The notes: generated by a model not told the origin, from the letters alone. Shown: positions 1 through 15,991, counted from the stretch's first letter. The stretch: 64,000 nt of DNA from Amphirosellinia nigrospora (GCA_004123355.1 SCHM01000002.1:6421569-6485568), one strand, 5' to 3'. Made by a program: numbers and translations.

Positions 1-1440
1 GCTTTTTTTATTTAATATAAATAAATAAAATATTATAATAATAGCTTTTTAATAAGCCGGCGTATTTAATTTAATATAGTACGTTTTTTTTATTATATTT
101 AAAAATATTCGATTTAAATATTTATTATAATAGTTTTATAAGCTTTTTTAAATATTATTTAGCTAACTATTATAGCATTAATATTTTATGTTTAAAAATA
201 AACTTTTATAAATTTTGTTTTTTTTAATTTTATTATTTAATTAAAGTTTATAACTAAAAATACTATTAGCTTTAATAAATATTATTTGCTATTTAGCTAT
301 TATTTGCTAGCTATATTATTATATTAAAAGTTTTAATAATTTTATAAATATATAAGCTTATATTTAAAAAAAGCATTTAAATTATAGTAATAAAAAAAAA
401 TAAAAAAAATATAATATATTACTAGGTTATAAAATTATATTTAAAAATTATATATAATAATTTAATAAACTTAATTTAAATAAAACTAGCTAATATTTTA
501 AAAAAAGACTTTTATAAAAAAACGTTAAAAAATAATATATATAATATTTATAAAATATAATAAAAACAATAAAACTTAAAAAATAATATTATAAACTAAT
601 AAAAAAAAAATATATAAATTAAAACTATTTATTAAATAACGTTATAATAAAACTTTAAAATATAAAACTTAAATAAATCTTATATTTTTTATAATAATTA
701 AAATAAATAATAATAAAAATTTTTAATAATATTAAACAAAAATATAAATAAACTAATCATTATTTAAAATTTATTTATTATTATTTATTTCTAAATAATA
801 AACTTTTATTAATAATAAATATATAATATAATATAATAAAAACTTTATTTTATAGCTTACAAAAATTAAATTATTATTTTATTATAAAACGGTTTATTAA
901 TTATATTTATATTTATAATTATATTTAATTTAAATATTTTTATATTATAATTATATTTAACCTAGCTATTTTTTACGTTTAAGTTATATTTTATTAAATA
1001 ATTTTTATTATTATATATATTTAATATTATAAAATATACTAAAAAAGTTTTTAACTTTTGCCCGGACTACTAGCTAAAATAATTATTTTTTCTTTAAAAC
1101 TAAAAGTTTTATAAAATATTAAACTAAAAGCTTTTATTTTTTTTTATATTAATTTAAATATAGCTATTTTTATAGCATTTATTACTTTTAAATAATACTC
1201 CGATATTTAGCTAAAAATTAAAATAAAATTAATTAACGTTTTTAATAGTTATAATTAAAATCTAAATAAAAAGATTTAAAATTATATTATATAGTTTAAT
1301 ATATTAAACAAAGTTAAAATAGTTATAAACCTTATATAGTAATATTTTAAAATAAATTATATATTAATTATTTTTTAGTTTTAATTAATAAAATAAAAAC
1401 GTTTCTTTAAATAAAGCTATATAATATTACCTTTAGGCTA

Positions 1441-1508
1441 AAATAATAATAATAATAAAGCTAACAATAATAATAATAACGATAATAATAATAATAATAA
1501 TAATAATT
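1441..1508. repeat. (AAT)n microsatellite
   Basis: AAT units run almost continuously here with two short interruptions (around AAAGCTAAC and ACGAT). The trinucleotide pattern is regular, unlike the irregular AT sequence around it. No gene overlaps it. Confidence 0.85.
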
Positions 1509-4500
1509 AACTATATAATAATAAAAATAAAAATATTAAAACTAATAATATCGATATTATTAATAAAAAAAATAATATTTAATTTTATTATTTAAGCAAA
1601 AATATAACGTTTAAACGTTTAATATAAAATTTAACGCTATTAAAAAATATAAAACTTATAAACTTAATAAAAATATATACTTATTATTTTTTAATATAAT
1701 ATTATAATTATTACTATATTATTTATATAAAAAACGTATATATTATATTAATTATTATAATTATAATATTTATATATAGTTTTAACCGGTTTTTAATTAT
1801 AAATTAATAGTTTTTTTTTTATATATTAAAAAGTATTTATTTTAGCTGCTTTTTATATTTAAAATAAAACTTAGCTTTTTTAGCGTATTTATATAAGCTT
1901 TATAAAAACTTTATTTTCGAAATAAATATAATAAATTTTTAAAATAATATTATTTTTTAATTTTTAATATATTTTATTATATATTGCTAAAAGCAAATAA
2001 AATAAAAAAAACTTTTAAATAAATAATAAAGCAGCTATTATAATATTTTATATATAAAACTAAAATCTTAGTAATTATTATAGCTTTTTTTTTTTTATTT
2101 TTTTTATTTTTAACTTTTATAAAAATATTTATAAAAAACTAATAAAACTTTTATAACTATTATTACTATCGACTATTTAATATATTTATTTATTTAGTAT
2201 TTTTTTTTACTACTATGTTTTTTAGCTTTAATATATTAAATAATTATTTAATTATTTTTATTCGCTATATAATTATAATTTATTTTTTCGACGAAATATA
2301 TTTAATATAGCTTATTAATAATATATTATCCGTAAAATTTAGCTAATTAACCGATAAAAATATTTTTAGCTTTTATTTATATTTATTTTTAAGCGTAAAA
2401 AAACTTATATATATAAAAAATACTAATTTTTAATAATACGCTTATTAAATAAAATTATTATTTTTAATACTATTATTTTTATATTATTGCTATAAATATT
2501 ATTATTTTTACTAAAATTATTAATATATTAAAAAATAATAAATATATTTTTTATTTATTAAAAAATTATTAATATATTTAATAAAATAAATAATTTAACT
2601 AAAACTATTATAAATATATTTTAAAAAATAATACGTTATTAAAATAATATTAAGGATTTTTAAATATAAATATTATATTTATAAAATTTAATATTAAATA
2701 AAAAACTTTAAAAAAAAAATATATTATTTTTAAACAATAAATAAAAAAATTATATAATAAAATCTATAGTAATATTATAAAAAAAAATATAAAATTAAAA
2801 ACTAAAAAATAAAACAATTAAATTTTTAGCTTTATTAAAAGCTTTTAGTCCGCGGTTTAAATATTTAATAAAATTAAAATTATATAATTTTTTTAACGCG
2901 TTATAAAGCTAAATAGCCCGCTATAACTTTTTTGCCGCAGCTTTATTTAACGTATAAATATACTATTAAATTATACTAAGCGCTACTAATAAACGAAATA
3001 TTTAAAAAACTTTTAATATATAGCCAATCGATATAAAAAGCTTTAAAAATATTATTATTATAAGCTAAATAATAAAAAAATAAAAATAGCTTAAATATTA
3101 GTTAGCCCGTATAAGTTTTTAATTAGCTAAATATTTATATTTATATTTATATTTATAATAAATAAAGAATTTAATAAAGCTATTAAATTTTTTAAAACAA
3201 GCAAATAAGCGGCCAAACAATTATTTTTTTATAAAAAGTTAACCTATTAAAAATTAAAAATAATAATAATATAAATTTATAAAGCAAAAAAAGCTTATAT
3301 TAATAAAACTTAAAACGTTTAGCTTTATTATTAAATATTTTTACGAAAATATTATTTTATTAAAACTAAAAATAGTTTTTAATAATATATATTAATTAAT
3401 AAAATATAACGTTTTAAAACTACTATAAAATAAAATAATAAAATATAAAAAGCTATATATATATATTATTATTAAATTTAGCTTATAAATAGCTTTAGTA
3501 TAAAATAACTAAAATAAAATTAAACTAAAATTATTTAATCGAAAAAATAACTAATTATATATATAAACTAAATATATAAATTAATAAAAAACTTAGTATT
3601 AAAAAAAATTTTTCTAATATAAAAAAAAGCTTAGTTTTTTTTTAAAATAATCTTAGTTTAATTAAACTTTTAAAGCATAAAATATCGGACTAAACAATAA
3701 AAAAAAACGCGAAATAATAACTAAATATATATATTTAAAAAAAAAAATAAATAATAGCTACTAAAATTAGCTTTAGTTTAAAATAAAAAAAATAACCGTT
3801 TATTATAGCGCTTATTATTTAAATATTATACTAAATATTATATAAAAATTAAAAACCGGATTAAATAAAAAAACTTTTATATATAGCTATATAATTATAT
3901 AAAGCTTATAAAATAACTTTACTAATTATTTATATAATAATAAATTTATATTTTATTTTTATAAAAATTATAATATATAAGCTAATAATTATTATTTTAT
4001 TAGCTTTATATATTTAAGTAGGTTTTTTTAAAATAAATATAAATTAAAAATCGCTAATAAAGCTAAGCCGCGTAAAAAAAAAAACTTATTATTTTTTTAT
4101 TTTTTTTACTACTTTATAAACAATAACTAAAAAGCTATATTAAATATATTTTATAATATTATAAAAAACGTTATTTAATATATTTTTTAAAATAAACCGA
4201 AATAATATAAAACGTTTAAAAATTATCGAGCTTTTAATGCTAATAATAGCAATAACGGGCGTAAAAAAACGCCAGCTTATTTATTACTACTATTATAGTT
4301 TTTTTTTATAAAATATTATAGCTTTTTATATAAAACGGCTAAATATAAAAATATTTAAATATAATATATAAACTAAAATATATTATATAATTTTTTAGCA
4401 AGTTATATAAATAATAACTAATAAAAAAATAACTAATAACGTTAGCGTATATTATTATATATTACTATTTAAACTTATAAAAAATTAAAAAAAAAACTAA

Positions 4501-6377
4501 AATATTTATTATTTTTTTTTTTTTTTTTATTTAAAATTTAGTTTAAAAAAACGCTTTTTTTTAGTTTAATTTTAAAGCTTTTTTTTTTTATATTATTTAT
4601 TATTATAAAATTTATTAGCTTTATTATTTTAATTTTATATTAAATTAGCTTATAAAACTAGCTAGAATTTTTTTAAATAATATTTATAGCTATTTTTTTT
4701 AAAGCTTTTAAAATAATTTATTTTATTAAAAAAGTTAAAATTATTTATAAATATTATTTTGCTATTTATTTAAACTTAAATATTAATATAAAATATTTAT
4801 AATTTATAATAATAATTTTAATAACTTTTTTCGTTTAAAAAAAAGCAAAATTTATAATAATAAATAAAAGCTTAATTTTTAAACTATTTAATAATATAGC
4901 TTTAATATTTGCTACTATTAATATAAACTAATTAATAATTTAGCTATAAAAACTTTTATAAATTTATTAAAATTAAAAACTTAAAATATATAAAACAAAT
5001 ATTATAATTTTACTTACTAAATAAAATTGCGCTTAAGTTTAAAATAATATATATTAACTATTAATTTTAATATGTTTAAAATAATATAAAAACAAAAAAC
5101 GTTTATATAAAAATATATTATTAAATAAATATTAAAAAAGCTATATAGCTTAGTTTTTTTTATTATTATTACTGCTTAAAAAATATATATATTATTAATT
5201 ATATATAATATAATTTATTAATAATTATAATAAATATTTTTTTTTTTATATTTTATTTACGTTTTATTTATATTTTAGTTTATATTCCGTTTATTTTTTA
5301 TTTATATTAATATAATAAAGCGTTAAAGTTTTTTAAATCGATTATAATAGCTAAAACATAGTTTAATAAATTAAATAATTAGCTAGTTAATATATTTTAC
5401 GAATTATTATTTATAATTTTATTTATATCGTTTAATACGCTTAATAAATTAACTATTTAATTTATTATTTAATTAATTATAGCTTAATAATTAAACAATC
5501 TTTTATTTTTATATATATTAGTTATACTTATATTTATTATAATAAAAGCTTAAATAAAAAGCTTAAAATAAAATTAATTAATAAATAATAATAATGCTAA
5601 AAATATTATAAAAATCTAATTTTTTATTCTTTAAAAAATAAAATTCTATGCTTTTTAATGTTTAAAATTTTTTTTTGTTATTATTATACGGACTAGCTAT
5701 AAAACCTAGCTATAAAAGCTATATAAACTTTTAAAAATTTTTAAAAAGCTAATATTACCCCGATTATTTTTATAAATTAAAATAAAATATATTATTATTA
5801 TAATATTATTTAAAATAGCTTTAAGCTTTTTTAAAAATTTATATTTTAAAAAGTTTATAAAAAAATAAAAGTTTTAAAATTCGGCTATAAATTAAAATAT
5901 AAAAAAAATTATATTAAAATTAAAATAAAAAACTAAAACTTTTAAAAACCTCGAAAAATTATTAGCTAAATTAAACTCTAAATTTTAAATATTTAAATAT
6001 AAGCTTTAATTATATTTTATTTTTTATTAAACTATTTTTAAAATATAAAATTTTATTATATTTTTTTTATAGCTTTATAACTTAAATAAAAACTTTTATA
6101 ATTAAAAATTAAATATTTAATATTAAGTTTAGTTTTAATATTTATTTAAAACTTATTATAGCTTTATATAATTATTTTAACTTTATAATATAATATTTAG
6201 TAGATTTTAAATAAGATTTATAATATTATATATATATTAAACTTAAACTTATATAATATTTATAAATAGTTTTTATAGCTATTTTAGTTAAAAAGTTAAA
6301 CTAGTTTAATTTATAAATAAATATATTATTTAAACGTTAGGTTTTTAGTTTTAATATATATTTTTTATATAAACTTT

Positions 6378-7060
6378 AAAGCTTTTATTTCTAAATATAT
6401 ATTAAAAAATATAATTTAAATAGTTATATTTTTTTAAAGTTTATATTTATTTTTTATATAAGTTTTAAAGCTTATTTTGTTAAATATTTATTAAATAGTA
6501 TAATTTAAATAATTATACTTTTTTTAAAGTTTATTATATTTTTTTATATATTATTTAAAATATTTTTCGCTAAACGTTTATTAAAAATATAACTTAAATA
6601 TAAATACTTTTTCCGAAGTTTATATACGTTTTTTATATATTATTTAAAACGTTTTTTAATAAACGTTTATTAAAAAGTATAACTTAAATATTTATACTTT
6701 TTCGGAAATTTATATATATTTTTATATATTATTTAAAGCTTATTTTATTAAACGTTTATTAAAAATATAACTTAAATAATTATATTTTCCCGAAATTTAT
6801 ATATATTTTTTATATACTTTTTAAAGCTTTTTTATTATTAAACGTTTATTAAAAATATATATTTAAATATTTATATTTTTTAAAGTATATATATTTTTTT
6901 ATATATTATTTAAAGCTTATTTTATTAAACGTTTATTAAAAAGTATATTTTAAGTATTTATACTTTTTTTAAAGTTTATATATTTTTTATATGCTATTTA
7001 AAGCTTATTTCGCTAAACGTTTATTAAAAATATATTTTAAATATTTATATTTTTTTTATT
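6378..7060. repeat. Minisatellite, about 89-bp unit, 7-8 copies
   Basis: A unit starting AAAGCTTATTTTATTAAACG and ending with a T-rich TTTATATATTATTT stretch recurs at about 6378, 6467, 6557, 6647, 6735, 6823, 6912 and 7000, so spacing is 88-90 bp. Each unit carries the near-palindrome AAACGTTTATTAAA. Copies differ by point changes, some of RIP type, and by small indels. The regular spacing shows true tandem duplication rather than chance AT similarity. Confidence 0.85.
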
Positions 7061-7749
7061 TTTATTTTAGCTTATAGTATATTTATATAAATAGCATTAA
7101 AATAAAACCTAAAAAAAAATCCTTTTTATATGTTTTATATAAAAAAGCTTTTTATTTTTATATAATTATAATTATAATAAGCTTAAAGTAAATATTAAAA
7201 ATAAAACTTTTAGCTATAATTTATAACTAAGTATAAAAATAACCTAGGTTTTTTATAAAAAATAAATAAATAAAACTATAGTTTATTTTTTAAGCTTGTT
7301 CGAACGTTATAAAATTCGTAATAGTACAGTTAATTTTAGCGAAAATTATATATATATTTATTTAAGCTTTTAGTTTTATTAATAGTTTTTAGTTATTTAA
7401 ATATTATTTTTATTTTATTTAAACTTATAGCTATAATTAAAATTTATTAAATTAAAAAAGTTTATATATTTTAATTAGTTATTTTTAATTAATTTTTTAA
7501 AGTTTTTTTTTTTTATAGTTTAAAATAAAATAGCTTTAAAAAAAAATATATTTAATTTTATAAAAACTCCGGAAAAATTTAAATGCTAATATAGCTTTTT
7601 CGCTTTTTTTTTTAAAAAGCTAGACTTTTTTTTATTTCTAAATAAAAACGCTAAAAAAAATAATAAAAAAATACTAATAATACTTGCTTACGGATTTTTG
7701 CTTACTTTTTTATATTAGTTTTAGCAAATATTATTATAAATACTAAATT

Positions 7750-8018
7750 TATAATATTATATTATTTATAATAAAGTAATATATAATATTAATTATATAT
7801 AATAGCTAATTATTAATTATAATATTAGCTATTTATATAATAAAATTAAGCTAATATATCTGTTTAATTTAGTTATATAGTATATTATAGTAGAATTTTT
7901 ATATAAAAAATTTTTATATAAAAGTTAACTTTTATATAAATAATTAAAAAAAATAAATTAATATATATTAATTTATATTTATTATTATATTAATATTATA
8001 TTTTTTAGCTATTTAATA
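7750..8018. repeat. Left LTR of the 7.75-15.0 kb element
   Basis: Direct repeat partner of about 14716-14997. It is the more heavily RIPed of the two copies, especially in its inner part. It ends TTTTAGCTATTTAATA, matching TTTTAGCCACTTAATA at the end of the right copy. Confidence 0.8.
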
Positions 8019-11000
8019 TTAATTAATATTTTAGCTAAAAAATATAATAATAAAAATATAAATAAAATTTAAATTTAATTATATAAGCTACGTTTTTTAT
8101 ATTATATTTTAGTTTTTAATATTATTAAAAAAAAAAATTAATTATTTTAATATATTTTAATATTATATTTTTATATAAAGTTTAATTAATAATATAATAA
8201 TATTATTTTTTAATTATTATTATATAAACTATATAAAAGTTTATAATACGATTTAATAATTTTTTATTTATAATATTTTTAAATATAATAAATAATAATA
8301 ATAATTATATAATAATTAATATAGCTAAATATATAAAAACGTTATATTTTTAAAAAAATAGCTAAAATAATTTTTTATTTTTTTAGTTAAATTATATTTA
8401 AATAATAGCTAAAAAAATCGCTTAAAAAACTAATATATTTTAAGTTTTATATAAAAACTATTAATTTTTATACGTATAAAAATATTTTATAAAATTTTAA
8501 ATAATTATTATAAAATAAATTAATATATAAATAATATATTTATATATAAAATATAATTATATTTTATATAATTTAAAAATTTTTAAAAAATATTAACAAA
8601 AATTTTAAATAATAAAACTTAAAATTTTAATAAATTAATATTTAATTATTAAAAAAATTTATAATATTTTTTATATAAAAAGCGTTTTAAATTAAAAATT
8701 ATAAAACGGTTAAAAAAAACTATATTATATAATTTATAAAAAATAAATATATTTTAATATATAAATTTTAAATTTTTATATAATTATTTTAAATAATATT
8801 TATATTTTTTATATTAAATTAATAACTTTAAAATTAATAAAGTTTTTTATATAATAAAATAACTTTATAATTTTTTTTTTTAAATAAAAAATAAATTAAA
8901 AAAAAATAAAAAAATAAATAAAAAATAACTATAAAATAATTTATATATATATATAAAAGCTAGTTTTTAACTTTAAATAATAAATATTATATAAAAATAA
9001 AATATTAAAAATAAAATTTTAAAAACTTTTATAATTATTAAACGTTATTTATTATTTATTTTAGTTAATAATTTATTTTATATAAATAAAAAATATTATA
9101 TTTTTAATATATAATAAAATATTTAATTTTTTAAAATTTTTTTAAACTTTAAAATAATTTATTTATTATATAATATTAAATATAAAAATACTTTTATTTA
9201 AAATTTAAATCTTTTTATATAATATTTAAAATAAAGCTATTTTATTTATAAAATATTAAATTTTTTTAAAAACTTAATAAAAAAAAAAAACTATTTTAAA
9301 AAGCTATATAATTTATTTTATAATAAAATATAATAATTTATTAATTATTATTATAAGCTTAAAATTATAAAAAATTAATTTTATATTATATTTTTTATAA
9401 TATTAATTAATTATATAAAAAATTATTATATATATTATATTAGCTTTAATTATATATAAAAAAATATAATATTATAAATATATTTTAATATAATTATAAA
9501 CTATAATTAATATTAAACTAATTAAATTAATATTATTTTTATATAAATATATAAATAAAAAAAAATTTATTTTTATATAAAATATTAAAAATTATAATTA
9601 ATAAATTATTTAAAGCTTAAAAAATATTTAAAGCAAAATATTTAAAAAAATTTATTTAAATATAATTATTATATACATATATAAAAATATTTTAAAATTT
9701 AAAATAATATTTATTTTTTAAAAGCTTATATAAAAAATTTTTTTAAATTTTTGTTTATATTTTAAGTTAAAAAAACTTAATAATTTAATATTTTATATAA
9801 AAAATAAAAAATTTATATTATATAAATTAATAATATAATTAAATTAATTATTATTTTATATAATATAAAAATATTATATAATATTTTAAAAATTTTTAAA
9901 AAAATATATTATTAAAATTATATAAATAGTTATTTTTTAAAAAATTTACGTATAAATAAAAAATATTTTATTTATTAAAAAAAAAATATTAATTAATTAA
10001 TTATATTTTTTAAAAAAAGTTTTAGGCGAAAAATTAATATTTTAATATATAAAATAATATTCGAAAATAAATTAACTTTTAAAAATTTTTAACTTATTTA
10101 ATTAAATAAAAATTATTTAAATATATAATAAAAAAAAAAAAAAATTTAAATATATAAAATAAAAACATTATATAATATATTATAAATAATATATTTATAT
10201 ATTATATAATAAAAAAATATTTAATTAATAATTATAAATTAATTATTTAATTTATTTATATTTAATAATTAATATTATATAAAATATTAAAATATTATTT
10301 AAAATATAAAAGCTTTAAAATTTTTTATTATAAAAAAACTATAAATAAAAACTTATATATAAAAAACTTAAAAGCTAAAATTATTTAAACTTTTAAAATA
10401 ATTAAAATAAACTTTAATAAAACTATATAATAATTTTAATTAATATAATAAAAATTAATAATTAAATTAGCTATATAATATTTTATATTTTAAATATTTT
10501 TATTTTATTTTTATTTTTTTTAAAAATATAAACTATTTAAAAATATATTTTAATAATATAAAAAATATTATTATATAAAAAAATAAAATAATATTTTTAT
10601 TATATATAAATAAAATTATTTATTTTTAATATTAGTTTATATAAAATAGCTAGTTATTTTATAAAAACTAAATTATATTATTTATATAAATAATTTAAAT
10701 ATTTTTATATAAAAAATTATATAAAATATTATTTTACGTAAAATATAAAATCGTAATTTATTTTAAAAAAAATCTAAAAATTTTATTATTATTATTAAAC
10801 GTATAATAAAATTTATAATAATTTAAATTTATAATTAAAAATAATTATAAATTTAATTATAAAATAATTATAAATATTATATAAATAAATAATTAAAATA
10901 TATTATATATTATTAATATTATTATATTATTTTAAATAATAATTTTTTTAAAATTAATATTTATATAAATATATAAAAAATATTATATAAATATTAAATT

Positions 11001-14000
11001 AATATTTACTAAAAACTTTTAATAATATTATATATAATTTTAAAATAAATTTTTTATCGGATAAATTTAAAAAATATATAAAAATAACTAATATATAATA
11101 TTATAAAATATTTATTAAAATATATTAAATAATAAATAAATAAAATAAATATTAAACTATTTAAATATATATAATATTTTTAAAAAAAATATATATATAA
11201 ATAATAAATTAATTTTATAAATAATAATAAAAATATTAAATAATATTATTAAATTTAATAATTTATATTAATTTTTTTTATTTTTAAAGTTATTTTTATA
11301 TTAATAAAAAACTTTTTTATTTTTTTTTATTATAAAAAATAATAACTATTTAAAAAATAATAAAATATTATATAAAACTATATAAAATTAAAATTAATTA
11401 TAATTAATAAATAAAATAAACTATTTTTATATAATATATTTATATTTTTTTTTGAAATAAAGTTTTAATATAAAAAAAAAAAATAAAATAAAAAACCGTA
11501 TAAAATCGAAATAATCGAAAAATTAAATATAATTATAGCTTCGATTAATAAACTAATATATTTTTAATATATATAAATTAAGCTATATTATTATATAAAA
11601 ATATTTAAATAAATAATTTAAACTAAAATAATATATAATTTATATAGCTAATAATTATTAAAAAAAATATAATTAATAAAAAAAAAAACTTAGCTTTATT
11701 ATTATATAACGTTTAAATATATTTATTATATAATATTTAAATATTATAAACTTTTTTAATAAAAAAAAAAAACAAGCTTTTAAATTAATAATTAAACTAT
11801 ATATAAATAAAATTATTATAATTTTTAATAAATTATTTAAAAAATTAAATATAATAAAAATTAATAAATTTATTATATAAATATTTTTAAATTTATTATA
11901 TATAACTTAAATATTTATAAAAAAAAATATATTTTTAAATTTTATTTTATATAAAAAATTAAAAAAAAAACTATAAAACTATATAAAAAGTTTAAACTTA
12001 TTATATAAAAATATAATAATATTAAAAAAAATATTATTTTAATTTAATTATTAACGATTTAATAAATAATAATAATTAATTTTAATATTTAGTTTTATTT
12101 TTATATAAAATTTTAAAGCTTTATATAAACTTAAAAATATTATTTAAATTTATATTTAATTAAAATAAACTATTATATAATATTTATATTTATTTATTTT
12201 TAAAACTAAAAAAAAATATTTTTTAAAAATTATTTTATATATTATATATTTTTATATAGTTTAGTTAAATTTAAACTATATTAGTTTAAAATATATTATT
12301 AATATTATTAAAAAAACTTAAATATAAATATTTATATATAATTTATATTTATTAATTATATATAATAATTTAAATATTTTTAAAATAATTAAAATATAAA
12401 AATAATATATTAAGCTTTATTATATTAAACTTTTTTATATAAAAAAAAAACTTAAATAAATAAAATTTCGTATAAAATTAAAAAACTTTATTTTTTAAAT
12501 ATTTTTTAAGTTTAATAATAAAAAAATTTTTTTATATAAATAAAATATTATAATAATTTAAAAAAACTAAACTAAAAATTTAGCTAAAATTAATTTTTAT
12601 ATAAAAAAATTCGTTTAAATTATATTTTTTAATAAACTAAAAAATATATATTAATAATATATATTAATTTAAAACTATATAATTTTATTATTATAGTTTA
12701 AATTATTAAGCTATAATTATATAATATTAAAATATTAAATAAATAAATTAAATAGCAAAAAAATAATTTTTAAAAAACTTACGTTTATTTTTTTTAATTT
12801 TTATTATATAAAGCTTTTTATTTTTATAAATAAATTATTTATAAATAATATAAATATAATTTTATAGTTTAAATTTATTATTATATTTATAATTAAAGTT
12901 TATATAAAAAATATAATAAATTAAACTTTAAAATTAAAAATAATATTATATATTAAAATTTAAATAAATATAAAAAATTATATAAAATATTTAGCTAATA
13001 AATTATATAATATAATTAGCAGTTTTAATAATATTATTATTTTTTATATAATATTTTAAAAAATTATAAAATATTTAATTTATTTTTAATATTTATTATT
13101 TTATATTTAAATTTTAAATTATTATATAATTATTTAATTAAACTAAAAATAACTTAAAAAAAAAATTAATAATAAATATTATATTTTTTTAAAAATTATA
13201 TATAAAAAAAAAATCTTTAAAATATAATAAATTAATAATAAAATAATTAGCTAATATATTTATTAAACGTACGTTAAACTAAATATTAAAAACTTTAGTT
13301 TTTATAAATAAACTATTTATATAAATTAAAATATTTATTAAAAAACTATAAAAAGTACGTTTATATAATAAATAGCAGCTAAATATATATAAAAGTAATA
13401 TTATATATATAATATTAAAAAAGTTAAAAAAATTATTAAAAATAATAACTAAAATTTATACCCGAAAAATAACGCGTATAATTAATTTTTTATTTTTTTC
13501 CTTTTTTTTTTAAACTTAAACTATATATAGTAAAAATAATAAATATTATACGATTATTATATATAAACGCTATAAGCGCTATTTTAAAAACTTAATATTA
13601 TATAATATTAGTTAAATAAAATATTTTAATAATTAAATATTATATAAATTATTTTAATATAAAATAATAATTTAGCTATAATTTTAAAAAAAATTATATA
13701 AAGTATTTTTTTAACGTATAAACTTTATTTATATATTAATAAAATAGTAGTTAATAATACTTAAAAAATAATATTATATAAAAAAGCAAAAATTTATTTT
13801 TTTTTTTTTTATTATATAATAAAAAATTAGCTAAAATATATATTAAAAATTATTCGTATAAAATAAACAAATAAAAATATATATATTTATATATAACGTT
13901 AATATAAAGCTTTATAAGTTAATTTTTAGTAAAAAGCTATAAACCTTTAATAGCGCCGCTATTTTTTAAACATACGAAATTTTAAACTATATAATATTAT

Positions 14001-14129
14001 TAAAAGTAAAAGTATAAATATAAATAAAAAACCTTAATAAATTAATAGGTTTTATAGTAGTTATTATTAATATTAATAATAATTTATTTTAATTATTTAT
14101 TAATATAATATTTAAAAAAACTTAAAAAG

Positions 14130-14383
14130 CTTTATATATAATAATAATAATAATAATAATAAATAATATTTATTAATATTATTAATATTATTAGTACTAC
14201 TAATGTTATTATTAATATTATTATTAATATTATGCTTATTATATAATAATTATTAGATTTAATACTATATAAGTTTGCAAGATTAAATAAAATATACGTA
14301 CGAATATGTATATACATGTATATATATATATATATATATAAGTATAAGTATATACGCGTAAAAAAAAAAAAAAAAAAAAAAAA
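14130..14383. repeat. Simple-sequence cluster: (TAA)n, (TA)n and an A-run
   Basis: Inside the fossil element lie TAATAA-type repeats (about 14138-14235), a (TA)n run (about 14318-14340) and about 24 consecutive A residues (about 14360-14383). A minus-strand frame across this cluster is only a translation of simple sequence (runs of Y, F and I) and is not a gene. Confidence 0.75.
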
Positions 14384-14715
14384 TAAAAAATAATATAAAA
14401 GCGATTTAACTATACAATAATAGCAAATATAAAAATAATATTTATTTAATTTTTTAATATTTAAATAAATTAACAAAAAAATTATATATAATAATTATAT
14501 ATAAGTTAGCTTTTTATTTATATTTGCTAACTTTTTTTTTTATATAGTTATATAAAATACTAGTATTTTAAAAAAATAGCAATTTAATATACTATTAAGC
14601 GCTTTTTTATTTATATATTTGCTATACGATATATTTAATATTTTTATGTTTAAATTTTTTATATTAAAAATAATCGTATAAAAACACGTTATAGCTAAAA
14701 AAAAAAAGCTAATAT

Positions 14716-14997
14716 TATAATTATAATATTATTTATATATAAAGTTAATATATTAATATTAATTATATATAATAGCTAATTATTAATTATAATATTAATT
14801 ATTTATATAATAAAATTAAGCTAATATGTTCGCCCGATTTGGTTATATAATATGTTATAGTAAAATTCTTTTGTATAAAAAAATTTTTTGCACGAAAGCC
14901 AGTTTTATATAAATAATTAAAAAAAATAAATCGATATATATTAGTATTTATTTTATTTATTGTTATATATAATATCGTACTTTTTAGCCACTTAATA
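14716..14997. repeat. Right LTR of the 7.75-15.0 kb element
   Basis: Partner of 7750-8018. The start is uncertain by about 6 bp because TATAAT is repeated there. Its outer half keeps G/C-bearing sequence such as GTTCGCCCGATTTGGTT and TTGCACGAAAGCCAG, which is reduced to A/T in the left copy. The outer end was therefore less affected by RIP. Confidence 0.8.
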
Positions 14998-15991
14998 AAA
15001 TTAAAAGTTATAATATAATAAAATTTATCGAAATTTTTAACCGGGTTAAAACTTATTTAATTAGAATATTTATTAAAGCTAAATAGTATTATAATATTAT
15101 AGTTATACTTTTTATATAAAGCTATAAATAATAAGTATTTTTTAAACAAAATATAAAAAAGCCCGAAATTATTATTAATAATATATTTCGCGTTTTAACT
15201 AACGCTTTTTATATTTTTTTTTTTTAAATTATATATTATAAAGATTATTAATCCTATAAAATTAAAATTAAGCTTATTTAGCTTAAATTTTTTAGCTTAT
15301 TTATTATAGCCCTTTTTATAAATTTTCAAAAAAGCATTAGCTAAAATTAAAAAATCTTTTTACTTATATTTTATTTTTTAAAGTAAAAAAAATATTTAAA
15401 AAAAACGGGCAAAAAATATTTTTTTAAAATAAACCTTTAATAATATATTAAACAAAAAAGTTTTTTTTTATTATATTATAAAATATTATAACTGCTAAAA
15501 AATATTATATAAAAACTTTTTATAGTTTTAATATAATAATAAAAATATAATAACGGTTTTATAATTATATAATTTATTATTAATAGTTATTTTAATAAAA
15601 GCTAAAGTTTAACTAAAAGCCTTTTAATCTAGGGGCAAAAATGCTTAAGTTTTTAGGATCTACATATTTATTTTAGTAAATATATAATAAATAAGTTATA
15701 GTTGCTAGTTATGCTAGCTTAGTCTTTCCGAATAATTTATATATAGTTAAACTTATTATTTTGTTTTAATTTATTATTAATCGTAGTAGTTTTTTTATTA
15801 TATAATTAAATTAAAAATACGAAATATATTTACGTATTATAATTTAATTATTAATTAACTTTATATTTATATTATTTGCTCGTTATATTAATAGTAACTA
15901 TATAAAATAAAGTTATAATATTATTTTATAATTAGATTATAACTTCGAGCTAAAAATTAAAATTATAGTTTTTTATTAGCTATAATAAAAC

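Larger units (their letters stand above)
1..7744. other. RIP-degraded AT-rich tract, no readable gene
   Basis: This stretch is almost pure A/T with scattered GCT, AGC and CG. CA and TG are close to absent, which is the signature of RIP acting on repeated DNA. No reading frame of useful length and no recognisable protein motif was found on either strand. It is probably an old transposon or several, but I could not find matching terminal repeats for this part. It contains an (AAT)n microsatellite and an 89-bp minisatellite, listed separately. Confidence 0.8.
7745..15002. mobile_element. Fossil LTR retrotransposon (family unresolved), with TSD AAATT
   Basis: Two direct repeats of about 270-280 bp (7750-8018 and about 14716-14997) enclose an AT-rich interior. 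They share long blocks such as TATATAATAGCTAATTATTA and TAAAATTAAGCTAATAT. AAATT lies directly outside both ends (7745-7749 and 14998-15002), a perfect 5-bp target duplication, so this is one insertion about 7.25 kb long. The ends read TA..TA, consistent with TG..CA after RIP. The interior is heavily broken and I could not assign Gypsy or Copia or a strand. It is old relative to the un-RIPed element at 26.8 kb. Confidence 0.8.

Noticed and set aside
14132-14476. Minus-strand frame of 114 codons
   Set aside because: The predicted product is runs of Y, F, I and L from (TAA)n, (TA)n and poly-A sequence inside a fossil LTR element; it is simple-sequence translation.
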